From Chaetoderma sp. LZ-2023a (taxonomy: Eukaryota; Mollusca; Caudofoveata; Chaetodermatida; Chaetodermatidae), in contig CM067369.1 of assembly GCA_034401795.1 (NCBI GenBank), positions 91,068,579 through 91,132,578 of the forward strand: a DNA stretch of 64,000 nt, given 5' to 3'. Below, piece by piece: positions 63,766 to 64,000 of the stretch. The position numbers were made by a program, and so were the translations under genes. Below the pieces are notes generated by a model. That model was not told where the DNA came from, ran no database searches, and saw only the letters and a program-made list of their open reading frames with translations. Within the stretch, counting starts at the first letter, position 1. Each line of letters starts with the position of its first letter.

Positions 63766-64000
63766 TTTTTTGTACTTTTACTGGTTCAGTGTTTCAAATA
63801 TGGCTGTGCCTGGATTAAGGCTCAGATATCGCATTCTTCATTAGTTACAATCAGGCCTGTAGATGCCATCTATTATTTTCATCCAAAATACAAACTTTCA
63901 TTCATTAGTCTTTTAAATCTTTAATGGTTAATACTTGTCAAATAAAATTTAAATATTGTTTGTATTTATTCTGAGAATAATATTTTAGAAAATTTATCGC

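Overview
The window is animal nuclear DNA, AT-rich, intron-dominated and heavily loaded with transposable elements. The DIRS and non-LTR retrotransposons, and a 'ggcccaaggggcctgtatcgctcacctgg' repeat I associate with bivalve and gastropod genomes, suggest a marine invertebrate, most likely a mollusc. The species call is inference. Apart from mobile elements, the only coding DNA I can support is three short exons, all on the + strand, and I interpret them as the 5' end of one spectraplakin gene (MACF1/dystonin/plectin/Drosophila shot family). A 62-bp exon at 61571-61632 encodes the start of the first calponin-homology (actin-binding) domain. Two exons, at 11426-11540 and 47560-47803, each have an in-frame upstream stop, an ATG and a phase-1 splice donor. 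That phase joins either of them to the 62-bp exon by completing the same Asp codon, so they look like alternative first exons. Almost everything from 11.5 kb to the end is then intron, and the next CH-domain exon lies beyond the window.

Layout: 0.1-6 kb holds decayed retroelements: a Gypsy-like gag remnant with a CCHC knuckle, the 3' end of a CR1/L2-like element with an (ATG)n tail, and an antisense CR1-like polymerase. 6.2-10.8 kb is a GA-microsatellite-rich composite repeat, followed by the putative first promoter and exon 1a. 12-20 kb is intron with many short palindromic elements. 20.5-24.5 kb is a broken I/Nimb-like LINE (endonuclease, RT, RNase H). 24.5-25.7 kb is a degenerate tandem repeat. 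25.885-33.414 and 33.775-41.666 kb are two near-identical, same-orientation DIRS retrotransposons with inverted termini, internal complementary regions, a Ser-rich gag-like ORF, RT/RNase H/Dam-like ORF and an overlapping tyrosine-recombinase ORF. 41.7-64 kb is intron with exon 1b, dozens of MITEs, two hAT-type elements, several tandem repeats and exon 2.

The short elements fall into recurring families. A, B and C carry TTAA-CCCTT-type ends, consistent with piggyBac-type mobilisation. D carries GCCCCGCCCATC near one end and GTTGAATATTTTGAAACTAATTTGACTG palindromic cores. E is smaller. Several share their hairpin cores although their ends differ. Several TTAA families are chained end to end on a shared TTAA. 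The DIRS insertion at 25.885 kb landed inside a family A palindrome, so its pre-insertion site can be read from the flanks and the opposite arm. No rRNA, tRNA or CRISPR was recognised.
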